A DNA stretch of 64,000 nucleotides from Streptomyces sulfonofaciens (GCF_014656295.1 NZ_BNCD01000024.1:1-64000), one strand, 5' to 3'; counted from the first letter of the stretch, positions 44,077 through 52,727 are shown. Notes: generated from the sequence alone by a model not told the origin. Numbers and translations are program-made.

Positions 44077-44627
44077 CGGGACCCGGGGGCACGGCCGTGG
44101 ACGACGGCGAGCTGCGCAGCCACGTGGCGCGCACCGAGGCGCTGCTTCGCCGGCTCCACGAACTGCCCGACCCCGCCGTCCGCGCGCAGGCCCTGGACGC
44201 CGTCGGCGCCCTCGTCACCCTCTACGGCGCCTGCCTGGAGCGGGTGCTGCGGCACACCGGCGAGGACACGGCCCGGACGCTCGCCGCCGACGAACTCGTC
44301 GGTCACCTGCTCCTGGTGCACGAACTGCACCCCGACCCGCCCGCCACCCGGATCAGCCGTGCCCTCGCCCAGCTCCCCGGCCCGTCCAGCGCCGAACTCC
44401 TCGCACTGGACGGGACCACCGCCCGTGTGCGGGTACGGACCTCGGGGTGCGCGAGCGCAGGCTGCGGCTCCGCGAACGACGGGCCGCGGGAACAGGTGGA
44501 GGCGGCGATCGCCTGGGCGGCCCCGGAGGTCGAGCGGGTGGAGCTGGCGCAGGACGCGGCACCCGGGACGCTGATCCCGGTCGAGGCGCTGCTGCGGTCC
44601 CCGGTCCTGGAGGGCGGTGCCCGGTGA
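44073..44627 (+). CDS. NifU-like C-terminal-domain protein of the hydrogenase operon
   Basis: 184 residues. An N-terminal helical region (about residues 10-110) precedes a NifU-type C-terminal domain containing RVRTSGCASAGCGSAN (Cys-x4-Cys) and PEVERVELAQD. Such proteins are common in group 1h hydrogenase operons and may carry or transfer an Fe-S cluster to the small subunit. The pattern of the Cys pair is wider than the Cys-x2-Cys of classical NifU. It starts with a GTGA overlap after the large subunit. Confidence 0.85.
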   Translation: MTGPGGTAVDDGELRSHVARTEALLRRLHELPDPAVRAQALDAVGALVTLYGACLERVLRHTGEDTARTLAADELVGHLLLVHELHPDPPATRISRALAQLPGPSSAELLALDGTTARVRVRTSGCASAGCGSANDGPREQVEAAIAWAAPEVERVELAQDAAPGTLIPVEALLRSPVLEGGAR

Positions 44628-45433
44628 CGCCCGCCGCACCGCCCCGCGCCCCGCTCGCCGCCCCGGCGCTGCGCGGCCTCGCCCGCCGGCCGCTGCCGCC
44701 CGCGACCGTCCCCGCCGCCGAGGAGCGGTGCGACGTGTGCGCGCAGCCGGTGCCCGAGCAGCACCGCCACCTCCTGGACCCCGCGGCGGATACCCTCCTG
44801 TGCGCCTGCCAGGCATGCGCCCTGCTGTTCACCGCCGACATCCCCGGCACGGCCGGCATCCCCGGCACCACGGGCACGGCCGGCACCGCGGCCACCGCCG
44901 CACCGGCGGGACCGGTCGCGGCCGGTGACCGTGAGGCGCCCGGTGGGCGCCCGGCGCGCGGGCCCCGCTACCGGCTGATCCCGCAGCGCCGCCTGCGGCT
45001 GGCCGGGACCGTCATCGACGACCTCGGCTGGGCCGCACTGCGCGTGCCCGTCACCCTCGCCTTCTTCGTGGTCGCCGCACCGCCCGGCGACGGGGTGGAG
45101 GCGGGGTATCCGAGTGCGCTCGGCGTCACGCGCGCCACCGTGGACCGGGCGGTCTGGGACGCGATCACGGCACGCCACCCGGTCCTCGGCGGTCTCGCGC
45201 CGGGCACCGAGGCCCTGCTCGCGGACCGCTCCGGCGGCAGGCGCGAGCACTGGATCGTCCCACTGGACGACTGCTACCGGCTGGCCGCCGTGCTGCGGAC
45301 GCAGTGGCGGGGTTTCACCGGGGGAGCGGAGGCGGAGGAGCAGGTGCGGCGCTTCCTGGCCGGGCTCGACCCGTCCGCGCCGGACACGCGCTCCTCTCAG
45401 ACGACCGACGGAGAAGGGAAGGCCCATGGCTGA
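44624..45433 (+). CDS. DUF5947-family hydrogenase accessory protein
   Basis: 269 residues. A Cys motif at the N-terminus (CDVCAQPVPEQHRHL and CACQACALLF) looks like a small zinc or Fe-S finger. An Ala/Thr/Gly linker follows, then a conserved domain (YRLIPQRRLRLAG, LRVPVTLAFFVV, REHWIVPLDDCYRL). I recognise it as DUF5947, a family seen beside actinobacterial hydrogenases. The function is unknown. GTGA coupling on both sides and the Cys-rich finger suggest a maturation or electron-transfer partner. Confidence 0.78.
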   Translation: MTPAAPPRAPLAAPALRGLARRPLPPATVPAAEERCDVCAQPVPEQHRHLLDPAADTLLCACQACALLFTADIPGTAGIPGTTGTAGTAATAAPAGPVAAGDREAPGGRPARGPRYRLIPQRRLRLAGTVIDDLGWAALRVPVTLAFFVVAAPPGDGVEAGYPSALGVTRATVDRAVWDAITARHPVLGGLAPGTEALLADRSGGRREHWIVPLDDCYRLAAVLRTQWRGFTGGAEAEEQVRRFLAGLDPSAPDTRSSQTTDGEGKAHG

Positions 45434-45635
45434 CATCGAGGTCGGAGAGCCGGACGTGCGGCTGGATGCACCCGCGCACACCCCCGGGGTCCGGCAGGGC
45501 AACCACGAGGGGCTGCACAAGCGCCAGCCCGGTCACCTGCCCGACGACCGTTCCACCGCCCGCAGGTCCACCGGCATCTGCCCGGGCTCCAGGAACCCGA
45601 TCCTGCCCGGCATGCCCAACCTCTCACCCGCATGA
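45426..45635 (+). CDS. Small conserved hydrogenase-operon protein, unknown function
   Basis: 69 residues, hydrophilic, with the pattern PGVRQGNHEGLHKRQPGHL, STARRSTGI and NPILPGMPNLSP. It overlaps the DUF5947 stop and the DUF6084 start, with AAGGGAAGG before ATG 45426. It has no membrane segment and one Cys. Similar small proteins appear to accompany these hydrogenases, but no function is known. Its rigid placement between co-translated genes supports that it is real. Confidence 0.7.
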   Translation: MADIEVGEPDVRLDAPAHTPGVRQGNHEGLHKRQPGHLPDDRSTARRSTGICPGSRNPILPGMPNLSPA

Positions 45636-46480
45636 CGCCGGCCGAGCACCAAACTGCGCCCGGCGCGTCGTCAGGTCCTGCGTCCGGCCCGGGATCCGGC
45701 CCGGCGCCGGACCCGGCGTCCGGCTCGCAGTCCGCGGGCCGCGGGCACCGCGGATCCAGCGCCGCTGGCGCACGCGCCGCCGGGCCCAGGGCGCGCCCCG
45801 ACCTGCCCCAACTGGCCTTCACGGTCGCCGGCATCCGGCCGCTGGAGCACGCCGCGGTGCCCACGCTCGCGATCCGGCTGACCGTGACACGCACCGGCGG
45901 CGGCCCGGTGCGGTCCGTGCTGCTCACCACCGCGATCCGCATCGACGCCGCCCGGGGACCGCACGAGCACACCGACGCGGCCGCCCTCGCCCCGCTCTTC
46001 GGCCAGCCGGAGCAGTGGGCCACCAGCATGCGCCCGCTGACCTGGGCCCGGCTGACCACCGTCCTGCCGCCGTTCGACGACCGCAGTCACACCGACCTGG
46101 CGGTGCCCTGCACCGGCGACACCGAGCAGGCCCTGCGGACCTACTTCCGCGCCGTACGCGACGCGGACGTGCCCCTGGACCTGCTGTTCAGCGGCACCGT
46201 CTTCCACCGCGACGCGGAAGGCCGGCTGGCCACCGCCCGGATCCCCTGGGACACCGAGGCCACCTGCCTGCTGCCCGCCGCGCTCTGGCACGGCCTGACG
46301 GAGCGGTACTTCGGCCCCGGCAGATGGCTGAGAGTGAGCCGCGGGACCGGCGAGCGGCTCGACGCCTACGGAGCGGCACACGGACTGGTCGACACGGAGT
46401 CGAGCGTGGTGGCCCTCCTGGACGCCGCCGGCCCTTTCGCCGCGGCCGACGAGCCCGTGGAGGCGGCATGGACCCGCTAG
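45632..46480 (+). CDS. DUF6084-family hydrogenase accessory protein
   Basis: 282 residues. A Pro/Ser/Gly-rich N-terminal stretch of about 55 residues precedes a conserved domain (LAFTVAGIRPLEHAAVPTLAIRLTV, LFGQPEQWATSMRPLTWART-like, DLLFSGTVFHRDAEGRLATARIPWDTEA). I recognise it as DUF6084, found with hydrogenase genes in Streptomyces. The beta-rich look suggests a scaffold or interaction protein. It overlaps both neighbours, so it is part of the same transcript. Confidence 0.75.
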   Translation: MTPAEHQTAPGASSGPASGPGSGPAPDPASGSQSAGRGHRGSSAAGARAAGPRARPDLPQLAFTVAGIRPLEHAAVPTLAIRLTVTRTGGGPVRSVLLTTAIRIDAARGPHEHTDAAALAPLFGQPEQWATSMRPLTWARLTTVLPPFDDRSHTDLAVPCTGDTEQALRTYFRAVRDADVPLDLLFSGTVFHRDAEGRLATARIPWDTEATCLLPAALWHGLTERYFGPGRWLRVSRGTGERLDAYGAAHGLVDTESSVVALLDAAGPFAAADEPVEAAWTR

Positions 46481-47526
46481 CCGCGGTGGAGAAGATCGCC
46501 CGGACCTGCCTGTACGAGGGGTACCTCCTGTGGCCCTACCGCAGGTCCGCGCTGAAGAACGCCAAGCGCTGGACCTTCGGGGGCGTCTACCCGCACTCCG
46601 TGGCCGGGGCGCTCGGCGAACCGTCCCGGATGCGCACGGAAGTGCTGCTGGAGAGCGGGCCCGCAACGTCCGTGTCCGTGCAGGTGCGGTTCCTCCAGGT
46701 CGTCCACCGGCAGGTGTACCGCTGCGGGCCCGGGCCGGCCGGGGCGCGGGAGGCCGTCGACCGGCTGACGGTCGGCGACACCACTCATCTGACGTGGCAG
46801 GAGGCCACCGAACGCATCTGGACGCTGCCGCCCTGGCGGCCCGGCGGCACCCGCGTGCACCACATGGACGTCGAGTCCGGCACCGACGAGGAGCCCCTCC
46901 TCGATGCGTCCGGCCGGCGGGCGGGACTGCTGGTGCGGAGCTGGGAGCACCTGACGGCCCGCGTCGAGCTGGCCGCCGCACCCCTGAGCGCGACCACCGC
47001 CCGTGTCGCGGTCGGCGTCACCAACACCACCGCCTGCCCGCGGCCGGTCCCTGACCCCCGTGACGGCCGCGACCTGCTCGCCCCCTACGCGCTGGTGTCC
47101 ACGCACACGGTGCTCACCGCCCGGGCGGGCACCTTCGCCTCGCTCGTCGACCCGCCGGACGGGCTGCGCGAGGCGGCCGCCGACTGCCGCAACGAGGGGA
47201 CCTGGCCCGTGCTGGTGGGCGGGGAGCCCGGGGCGGTGGGTCACGACCCGCACCACTCCCGCACCGTGCTCTCCTCGCCGGTCACCCTGTACGACTTCCC
47301 CGGCGTCGCCCCCGAGAGCCCCGGCGACCTCTTCGACGGCGGAGAGATCGACCACCTGCTCATCCTCAACGTGCTCAGCCTCACCGCCGAGGAGCAGCGC
47401 GAGGCCCGGGCCACCGACCCGAGGGCCCGGGAGATCCTGGACCGCTGCGCGGCCCTGGCGCCCGGCGACCTGATGGCACTGCACGGCACGATCCGCGGCC
47501 TCCGACCGGCGCGGGAGGGCGCGTGA
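46468..47526 (+). CDS. Hypothetical protein of the hydrogenase operon
   Basis: 352 residues with no family I can name. It opens MDPLAAVEKIARTCLYEGYLLWPYRRSALKN and contains RWTFGGVYPHSV, TWQEATERIWTLPP and GTWPVLVGGEPG. Near the C-terminus is DFPGVAPESPGDLFDGGEIDHLLILNVLSLT. No membrane segments or cysteine clusters are seen. The start ATG 46468 has GGAGGC and lies 13 bases inside the DUF6084 end. Context indicates a role in hydrogenase assembly or membrane/quinone association, inferred only from position. Confidence 0.7.
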   Translation: MDPLAAVEKIARTCLYEGYLLWPYRRSALKNAKRWTFGGVYPHSVAGALGEPSRMRTEVLLESGPATSVSVQVRFLQVVHRQVYRCGPGPAGAREAVDRLTVGDTTHLTWQEATERIWTLPPWRPGGTRVHHMDVESGTDEEPLLDASGRRAGLLVRSWEHLTARVELAAAPLSATTARVAVGVTNTTACPRPVPDPRDGRDLLAPYALVSTHTVLTARAGTFASLVDPPDGLREAAADCRNEGTWPVLVGGEPGAVGHDPHHSRTVLSSPVTLYDFPGVAPESPGDLFDGGEIDHLLILNVLSLTAEEQREARATDPRAREILDRCAALAPGDLMALHGTIRGLRPAREGA

Positions 47527-47528
47527 AC

Positions 47529-47600
47529 GCGCGCGGCGGACCGCTCCCGCCCCGCACACGCCCCGCACCGCTCCCGCCCCGCACGCGCGCGGCGGACCGC
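47529..47600 (+). repeat. Nested direct repeats in the spacer before the protease gene
   Basis: Two 16-base copies of GCGCGCGGCGGACCGC (47529-47544, 47585-47600) flank two 18-base copies of ACCGCTCCCGCCCCGCAC (47540-47557, 47567-47584). The 88-base spacer thus looks like a local duplication. No function is evident. Confidence 0.75.
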
Positions 47601-47614
47601 CGCCGGGAGGCGCC

Positions 47615-48514
47615 ATGACCCCGCACACCCCTGAACCTGCCGCTCCCGCCACCCCGGCGGCCGGCACGCACGCCCCGCGCACCGTGACCGTCGACGGCAT
47701 CCCGCTCTCCCGCGGCAGCCGCGTCCTGCTCCGGCCCCGCGCCCGCGGCGACGTCCTCGACCTGGCGCTGACGGGCCGGCCGGCCGAGGTCGAGGACGTC
47801 GAGGAGGACACGGAGGGCCGCATCCACGTGGTCGTCACCCTGGAGGCGGACGAGGGCCGCCACTTCACCACGGGCCTCGGGCACCGCTTCTTCTTCGCAC
47901 CGGACGAGGTGGAACCCGCGGGCCCGCCGCGGAAGCACACCGCCCGGCTGCTGGTCGCCGGGATCGGCAACGTCTTCCTGGCCGACGACGCGTTCGGTCC
48001 CGAGGTCATCGCCGCCCTCGGGACCGGCCCCGGGGGACTGCCCGCCGGTGTCCAGGCCGCGGACTTCGGCATCCGCGGCCTTGATCTGGCCTACCGGCTC
48101 CTCGACGGCTACGACACCGCCGTGTTCGTCGACGCAGCACCACGCGGCGCCGCCCCCGGCACCCTGCACCTGATCGAGCCGGACACCGCGGACGGCGCGG
48201 GGCTCGGAACGGCGGCCCCGCAGGGACACGGAATGGACCCGGTCCGGGTCCTCGCCCTCGCCGCCCGCCTCGCGGAGGACGCCGGAACGCCGTTGCCGCG
48301 GGTGGTCGTGCTCGGCTGCGAGCCCCTGGTACGGCTGCGCGGTGACGAGCCCGACGTCACGGTGGGCCTGAGCGCTCCGGTCCGTGCCGCGGTCGACGAG
48401 GCGGTCGCCCTGCTCCACCGGGTCGCCGCGGCCCTGCTCGCCGACCCCCGGGCCGCTCTCGACAGCCTGCTCGCGGGGGGCCGTTCGGGCCCCTGCCCGC
48501 GGCCGGCACCGTAA
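47615..48514 (+). CDS. Hydrogenase maturation protease (HyaD/HybD-like) fused to an N-terminal domain
   Basis: 299 residues. Residues 1 to about 105 form an unassigned beta-rich domain (VTVDGIPLSRGSRVLLRPRARGDVLD). Residues 110-270 are the M52 endopeptidase: LVAGIGNVFLADDAFGPEVI with the metal Glu/Asp region, VFVDAAPRG with its Asp, and the PQGHGMDP His. It should remove the 21-residue tail of the large subunit after nickel insertion. The normal family length is about 160, so the fusion is unusual. ATG 47615 has GGGAGG. Confidence 0.88.
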   Translation: MTPHTPEPAAPATPAAGTHAPRTVTVDGIPLSRGSRVLLRPRARGDVLDLALTGRPAEVEDVEEDTEGRIHVVVTLEADEGRHFTTGLGHRFFFAPDEVEPAGPPRKHTARLLVAGIGNVFLADDAFGPEVIAALGTGPGGLPAGVQAADFGIRGLDLAYRLLDGYDTAVFVDAAPRGAAPGTLHLIEPDTADGAGLGTAAPQGHGMDPVRVLALAARLAEDAGTPLPRVVVLGCEPLVRLRGDEPDVTVGLSAPVRAAVDEAVALLHRVAAALLADPRAALDSLLAGGRSGPCPRPAP

Positions 48515-48539
48515 GGAAAGAAAGAAGGAGGTGAATGGC

Positions 48540-48671
48540 ATGAAGCACGGCATCCGCATCCCGGCGACGGCCGTACGCGTCATGGTGGGCGCCCTCGCGG
48601 CGAGCACCCTGCTCGTCGCCGCCTTCAGCGCGCCCGACCTGGTGCGCTACCTGAAGATCAGGAGCATGTAG
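48540..48671 (+). CDS. DUF6893-type 43-residue membrane peptide
   Basis: A very short gene with one transmembrane helix (VMVGALAASTLLVAAFSAPD) between a basic N-terminus and the tail LVRYLKIRSM. It has a perfect AAGGAGGTG ribosome site 8 bases before ATG 48540, stronger than those of most neighbours, implying high translation. I recognise the DUF6893 small-protein pattern beside hydrogenases. It could be a membrane tether or assembly factor for the soluble hydrogenase. It ends the operon, directly before a strong terminator. Confidence 0.75.
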   Translation: MKHGIRIPATAVRVMVGALAASTLLVAAFSAPDLVRYLKIRSM

Positions 48672-48708
48672 CCGCTGCGGTGCCGGGCGCACCCGGCGCC
48701 GCAGCGGC
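48671..48708. terminator. Strong hairpin terminator of the hydrogenase structural operon
   Basis: A 17-bp stem with one T-G wobble (first arm GCCGCTGCGGTGCCGGG) and a 4-base loop begins at the last base of the small-peptide stop codon. It separates the operon from the convergent enoyl-CoA hydratase gene and may act in both directions. Confidence 0.82.
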
Positions 48709-48844
48709 CGCCACCGCGGCGCTGCCCGTCGGCGTGCGGGCACCGCCGCGCGTACAGCGGCGCACCGCCGAGACCCCCCGGGGCCCGGTGCCCCGCGCAG
48801 CATCGCCGAACAGCCGCGGGCCGCGGGGCGCCGCCCGCGGCGGC

Positions 48845-49660
48845 TCACCGCCCCTGCCAGTCGGGCGGGCGTTTGCCGAGGAACGCGGTCACGCCCTCGT
48901 GGAAGTCCCGGCTGCCGTAGCACATTTCGTAGAGGTCGTCGGCGTGGCCCGGGTCGGCGGCGGCCAGCACCCGCCGGTCGGCCTCCTTGAGGGCCGCCAG
49001 GGTCAGCGGCGCACACCGGGCGATGTCGGCGGCCAACTCGTCGGCCCGGTCCTCGATGACGTCGGGCTCGACGACCTCCGTGACGAAGCCGGCCTCCTGC
49101 GCCTCCCCGGCGGGGATCAGCCGGGCGGTGAGCAGGGCACGCAGCGTGCGGGCCCGGCCCAGGCACGCGTGGAGGCGGGCGACCGCGGACGGCGACAGGC
49201 AGTTGCCGAGCGAGCGCCCGATCGGTACGCCGAACACCGCGTCCGGTGTGCACACCACCAGATCGCAGCAGGCGGCGATGACGAGCCCCGCACCCACCGC
49301 CGGACCCCGCACCACGGCCAGCGCGGGCATCCGCAGCCCGGCGAGGCGGGCCACCGCGCGGCCGACGCGCCGCTCGTAGGCGACGCCGTCCGCGCCGGAG
49401 GCGACGGCCCGGAACTCACGGATGTCGGTGCCGGCGGCGAAGGCGGCCCCGCCCGCACCGCGCACCACCGTCAGCCGCACCTCGTCGTCCGCGTCGATCT
49501 CCTCGCAGGCCCGCTCCAGTTCCTCGTACATCCGCAGGGTGAGGGCGTTGCGCTGACGCGGGTTGGCCAGGGTCAGATGGGCCGCGTGGCCGCCGGTGCC
49601 GGGCACGGGGCGCTTGGCCCAGTGCACCCGCGGCGCGTCCTGCGGTGTGCCGCCCGTCAT
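48845..49660 (-). CDS. Enoyl-CoA hydratase/isomerase (crotonase) family protein
   Basis: 271 residues. The crotonase fold is recognisable in LTLANPRQRNALTLRMYEEL, AAFAAGTDIREF (oxyanion-hole region), VRGPAVGAGLVIAACCDLVV and GVPIGRSLGNCLSP. The catalytic acid position Glu of classical hydratases is not clear in this alignment by eye, so isomerase or hydrolase activity is possible. It is divergent from the FAH-family gene and convergent with the hydrogenase operon. The start ATG 49660 has a weak ribosome site, and an upstream start cannot be excluded. Confidence 0.85.
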   Translation of the reverse strand: MTGGTPQDAPRVHWAKRPVPGTGGHAAHLTLANPRQRNALTLRMYEELERACEEIDADDEVRLTVVRGAGGAAFAAGTDIREFRAVASGADGVAYERRVGRAVARLAGLRMPALAVVRGPAVGAGLVIAACCDLVVCTPDAVFGVPIGRSLGNCLSPSAVARLHACLGRARTLRALLTARLIPAGEAQEAGFVTEVVEPDVIEDRADELAADIARCAPLTLAALKEADRRVLAAADPGHADDLYEMCYGSRDFHEGVTAFLGKRPPDWQGR

Positions 49661-50053
49661 GCCGCGGTGCCGTTCGCGGCGCGGGCCCGGGGGAGTGTCC
49701 CCGCGCTCGTGCGGTATCCGGCCCCACGGTGCTCGCCTCTGCGGTACCCGTCCGTGCGGTGCTCGTTCACGTGTCTCCCTGGTCGTCGTCGTGGTGCTCG
49801 CCCCGGCGGGGCGGGTGGCGGCGGATGCGCGCCGGCGTGCGCCCGGTCCTGGGGGAGAACCGAGCACCCGGCTCATGCCCTCCGTAGGGGGATCGGACTC
49901 CTTCGCCCGCCACGGGACCCGACGCGGGGTGGAGGCGCCGCGGGAGGGCGGCGGGCGCCATGGTCTGATGACAGGGGACGACGGTATCCGCCCCCACCGG
50001 TCTGCCGTGTCCCGAAAGGACAGCGCCACCCGAACCACTCAGCAGGAGGAACG
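49661..50053. other. Divergent spacer between crotonase and FAH-family genes
   Basis: About 390 bases holding no supported gene. The left part has short imperfect repeats of TGCGGTA-CCG type (49705-49770). The right part, up to the AGGAGGA ribosome site at 50044, should hold the promoter of the FAH-family gene. No consensus promoter was assigned. Confidence 0.4.
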
Positions 50054-51226
50054 TTGGACCCGAACGCCCTGTCGCCCGGCTCTGTGCTCCCCGTGGACCC
50101 GGACCGCGCCACCCTCGTCGCCCGTGTGCACGAGCCGGAGTGGGGCGGGCCCTGTGTGGCCGCGGTGCGCGGCGAGGAGGTCGTCGACCTGACCGCACTC
50201 GCACCCACCGTTACCGACCTGCTGGAGCGCGACGACGCAGGCGACCTCGTACGGGGTGCCGCGGGCGGGCGGACCTGGCGGCTCGGCGACCTGCTGGCCG
50301 CCACCGCCGCCGGCCGCCGCGACGTGCCTCGCCTGCTGGCGCCCGTCGACCTCCAGCTCGTCAAGGCGGCCGGTGTCACCTTCGCCCGCAGCATGCTGGA
50401 GCGGGTCATCGAGGAGCGCACCGGTGGCGACCCGTCGGGAGTCGAACGGGTGCGCGAGATGGTCGGACAGGCCGTCGGCGGCGCCCTCGCCCGCGTCCGG
50501 CCCGGCTCCCCGGAGGCCGCCAGGGCCAAGGAGCTGCTGATAGCCGAAGGGCTCTGGTCGCAGTACCTGGAGGTCGGCATCGGCCCCGACCCCGAGGTCT
50601 TCACCAAGGCGCCCGTGCTCTCCGCGGTCGGCACCGGGGCCGAGATCGGCATCCTCGCCTCCTCGGTGTGGAACAACCCGGAGCCCGAGGCCGTCCTCGC
50701 CGTCGACTCCCGCGGCCGGGTCCGCGGCGCCGCACTCGGCAACGACGTCAACCTCCGCGACGTCGAGGGCCGCAGCGCGCTGCTGCTGCCACGCGCCAAG
50801 GACAACAACGCCTCCTGCGCCATCGGGCCGTTCGTCCGGCTCTTCGACGACGGCTTCACCCTCGACGACGTGCGCGCGCTCGACATCGAGCTGCGGGTCG
50901 AGGGACAGGACGGCTTCGTGCTCCAAGGGCTCAGCTCCATGCGGGAGATCAGCCGCGACGTGCTGGACCTGGTGGCCTCCGTGCACGGCGCCCACCACCA
51001 GCACCCGGACGGCTTCGTGCTGTTCACCGGAACGCTCTTCGCACCCACCGAGGACCGTTCGGTGCCCGGTGAGGGCTTCACCCACGAGCCGGGGGACCTG
51101 GTGCGGATCGCCAGCCCGCGGCTCGGGGCCCTGGTGAACACCGTCACCACGAGCGAGACCGCGCCGCCGTGGGAGTTCGGGATCACCGCCCTGATGCGCA
51201 ACCTCGCGGCACGGGGCCTGCTGTGA
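50054..51226 (+). CDS. Fumarylacetoacetate hydrolase family protein, AraD1-like
   Basis: 390 residues. The FAH fold is visible in LVKAAGVTFARSMLERVIEERTGGD, GLWSQYLEVGIGPDPEVFTKAP, IWNNPEPE-type SVWNNPEPEAVLAVDSRG, and GNDVNLRDVEGRSALLLPRAKDNNASCAIGPF. This pattern is nearer to 2-keto-3-deoxy-sugar-acid dehydratases (AraD1) than to human FAH. The start is TTG 50054, supported by CAGGAGGA 3 bases upstream. It is coupled by GTGA to a GlcD-like oxidase, which suggests a hydroxy-acid or sugar-acid pathway. Confidence 0.85.
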   Translation: MDPNALSPGSVLPVDPDRATLVARVHEPEWGGPCVAAVRGEEVVDLTALAPTVTDLLERDDAGDLVRGAAGGRTWRLGDLLAATAAGRRDVPRLLAPVDLQLVKAAGVTFARSMLERVIEERTGGDPSGVERVREMVGQAVGGALARVRPGSPEAARAKELLIAEGLWSQYLEVGIGPDPEVFTKAPVLSAVGTGAEIGILASSVWNNPEPEAVLAVDSRGRVRGAALGNDVNLRDVEGRSALLLPRAKDNNASCAIGPFVRLFDDGFTLDDVRALDIELRVEGQDGFVLQGLSSMREISRDVLDLVASVHGAHHQHPDGFVLFTGTLFAPTEDRSVPGEGFTHEPGDLVRIASPRLGALVNTVTTSETAPPWEFGITALMRNLAARGLL

Positions 51227-52692
51227 GCACCGACGCCCCGCAGCCGCCCGCCGGAGCCGAACCCGCACCCCCCGCCGGTGCCGCGCACCCCGCCCCCCTG
51301 CGCACCGCACTGGCCGAGCTGACCGCGCGGCTTCCCGCCGGCACCCTGGTCACGGACCCGGACGTGCTCGCCGCGCACCGCAGCGACCGCGCACCGTTCT
51401 GCCCGAGCGGCACGCCCGCCGCCCTGGTGCGCGCCCGCAGTACCGAGCAGGTCTCACTGGTGCTGGGGACCGCACACCGGTACCGCGTCCCCGTGGTGCC
51501 GCAGGCCGCGCGGACCGGTCTGGCCGGCGGCGCCAACGCCGTCGACGGCTGCATCCTGCTGTCGGTGGAGCGCATGGACCGCATCCTGGAGGTGGACACC
51601 GTCGACCAGGTGGCGGTCGCCGAAGCCGGCGTCGTCAACGCCGTCTTCTCCCGGGCGGTCGCCGAGCACGGCCTCTTCTACCCGCCGGACCCGTCCTCCT
51701 GGGAGATGTCGACGCTCGGCGGCAACGCCGCCACCAACGCCGGGGGCCTGTGCTGCGTGAAGTACGGCGTCACCGCGGACTTCGTCCGCGGCCTCACGGT
51801 GGTACTCGCCGACGGCTCCGTGCTGCGCACCGGCCGCCGCACCGCCAAGGGCGTCGCCGGATACGACCTCACGCACCTGTTCGTCGGCTCCGAGGGCACC
51901 CTGGGCGTCATCACCGAGGTGACGCTCGCCCTGCGGCCCGCCGCCCGGGCGCCGCTCACCGCCGTCGCCTTCTTCCCGGATCCGGCCGCGGCCTGTGCCG
52001 CGGTCGCCGACTACATGGCGGACGGCACCCGGCCCAGCCTGCTCGAACTCATGGACCGACCCACCATGGACGTCGTCTCCGCCTACCGCGACCTGGGTTT
52101 CCCGCCGGACGCGGGCGCGGTGCTGATCGCCCAGTCGGACCGCGGCGACCAGGCGCCCGGGGACCTGCGGAGGTTCGCCGGGACCGCTTCCAGGCACGGC
52201 GGGGACGCCGTCGTCGCCGAGGACCCGGCCGAGGCCGAGTTGCTGCTCGCCGCCCGGCGCCTGGTGGCCGTGGCCACCGAACGCCTCGGCGCGTACCTCG
52301 CCGACGACGTCTGCGTACCGCGCCGGGTGCTCGCGGACCTGGTCGACGGGGTCGCGGAGATCGCCCGCGAGCACGGCGTGCGGATCACCTGCGTCGCACA
52401 CGCCGGGGACGGGAACCTCCACCCCCATGTGCTCTTCGATCCCGCGGACCCGGCCGAGGCGGAGCGCGCGCACCGGGCCTTCGGCGCGGTGATGGACCTC
52501 GGCCTGGCCCTCGGCGGCACCATCACCGGCGAGCACGGTGTCGGTGTGCTCAAGCGCGACTGGCTGGGAAAGGAACTCGGGCCCATCGGCCTGCGCGTAC
52601 ACCGCGACATCAAGCACGCCCTGGACCCGTACGGCATCCTCAACCCCGGCAAGGTCCTCCCCGCGGCGCACGACGCCGGCGCGGTCCACTAG
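51223..52692 (+). CDS. FAD-linked 2-hydroxyacid dehydrogenase, GlcD/D-lactate dehydrogenase-like
   Basis: 489 residues of the VAO/FAD-binding-4 family. FAD-site segments are PVVPQAARTGLAGGANAVDGCILLSVERMDRI, PPDPSSWEMSTLGGNAATNAGGLCCVKYG and LFVGSEGTLGVITE. The C-terminal cap has ITCVAHAGDGNLHPHVLFD and GGTITGEHGVGVLKRDWL. It should oxidise glycolate, D-lactate or a related 2-hydroxyacid. The start GTG overlaps the FAH-family stop. A hairpin follows the stop. Whether the pair supplies the PKS locus or is a separate catabolic unit is unclear. Confidence 0.9.
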   Translation: MSTDAPQPPAGAEPAPPAGAAHPAPLRTALAELTARLPAGTLVTDPDVLAAHRSDRAPFCPSGTPAALVRARSTEQVSLVLGTAHRYRVPVVPQAARTGLAGGANAVDGCILLSVERMDRILEVDTVDQVAVAEAGVVNAVFSRAVAEHGLFYPPDPSSWEMSTLGGNAATNAGGLCCVKYGVTADFVRGLTVVLADGSVLRTGRRTAKGVAGYDLTHLFVGSEGTLGVITEVTLALRPAARAPLTAVAFFPDPAAACAAVADYMADGTRPSLLELMDRPTMDVVSAYRDLGFPPDAGAVLIAQSDRGDQAPGDLRRFAGTASRHGGDAVVAEDPAEAELLLAARRLVAVATERLGAYLADDVCVPRRVLADLVDGVAEIAREHGVRITCVAHAGDGNLHPHVLFDPADPAEAERAHRAFGAVMDLGLALGGTITGEHGVGVLKRDWLGKELGPIGLRVHRDIKHALDPYGILNPGKVLPAAHDAGAVH

Positions 52693-52698
52693 CCGCCG

Positions 52699-52727
52699 CC
52701 CCGCTTCGGGCGCCCGCCCGAGCGGGG
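52699..52727 (+). terminator. Hairpin terminator after the GlcD-like gene
   Basis: CCCCGCT-t-CGGG pairs with CCCG-AGCGGGG, a stem of about 11 bp with one bulged T and a short loop, starting 7 bases after the stop codon. It separates the FAH-GlcD operon from the biosynthetic cluster. Confidence 0.65.

Noticed and set aside
44831..44930. Gly-Thr-Ala repeat stretch in the DUF5947 gene considered as a frameshift or separate gene
   Set aside because: The frame continues through into the conserved second domain, so it is a low-complexity linker.
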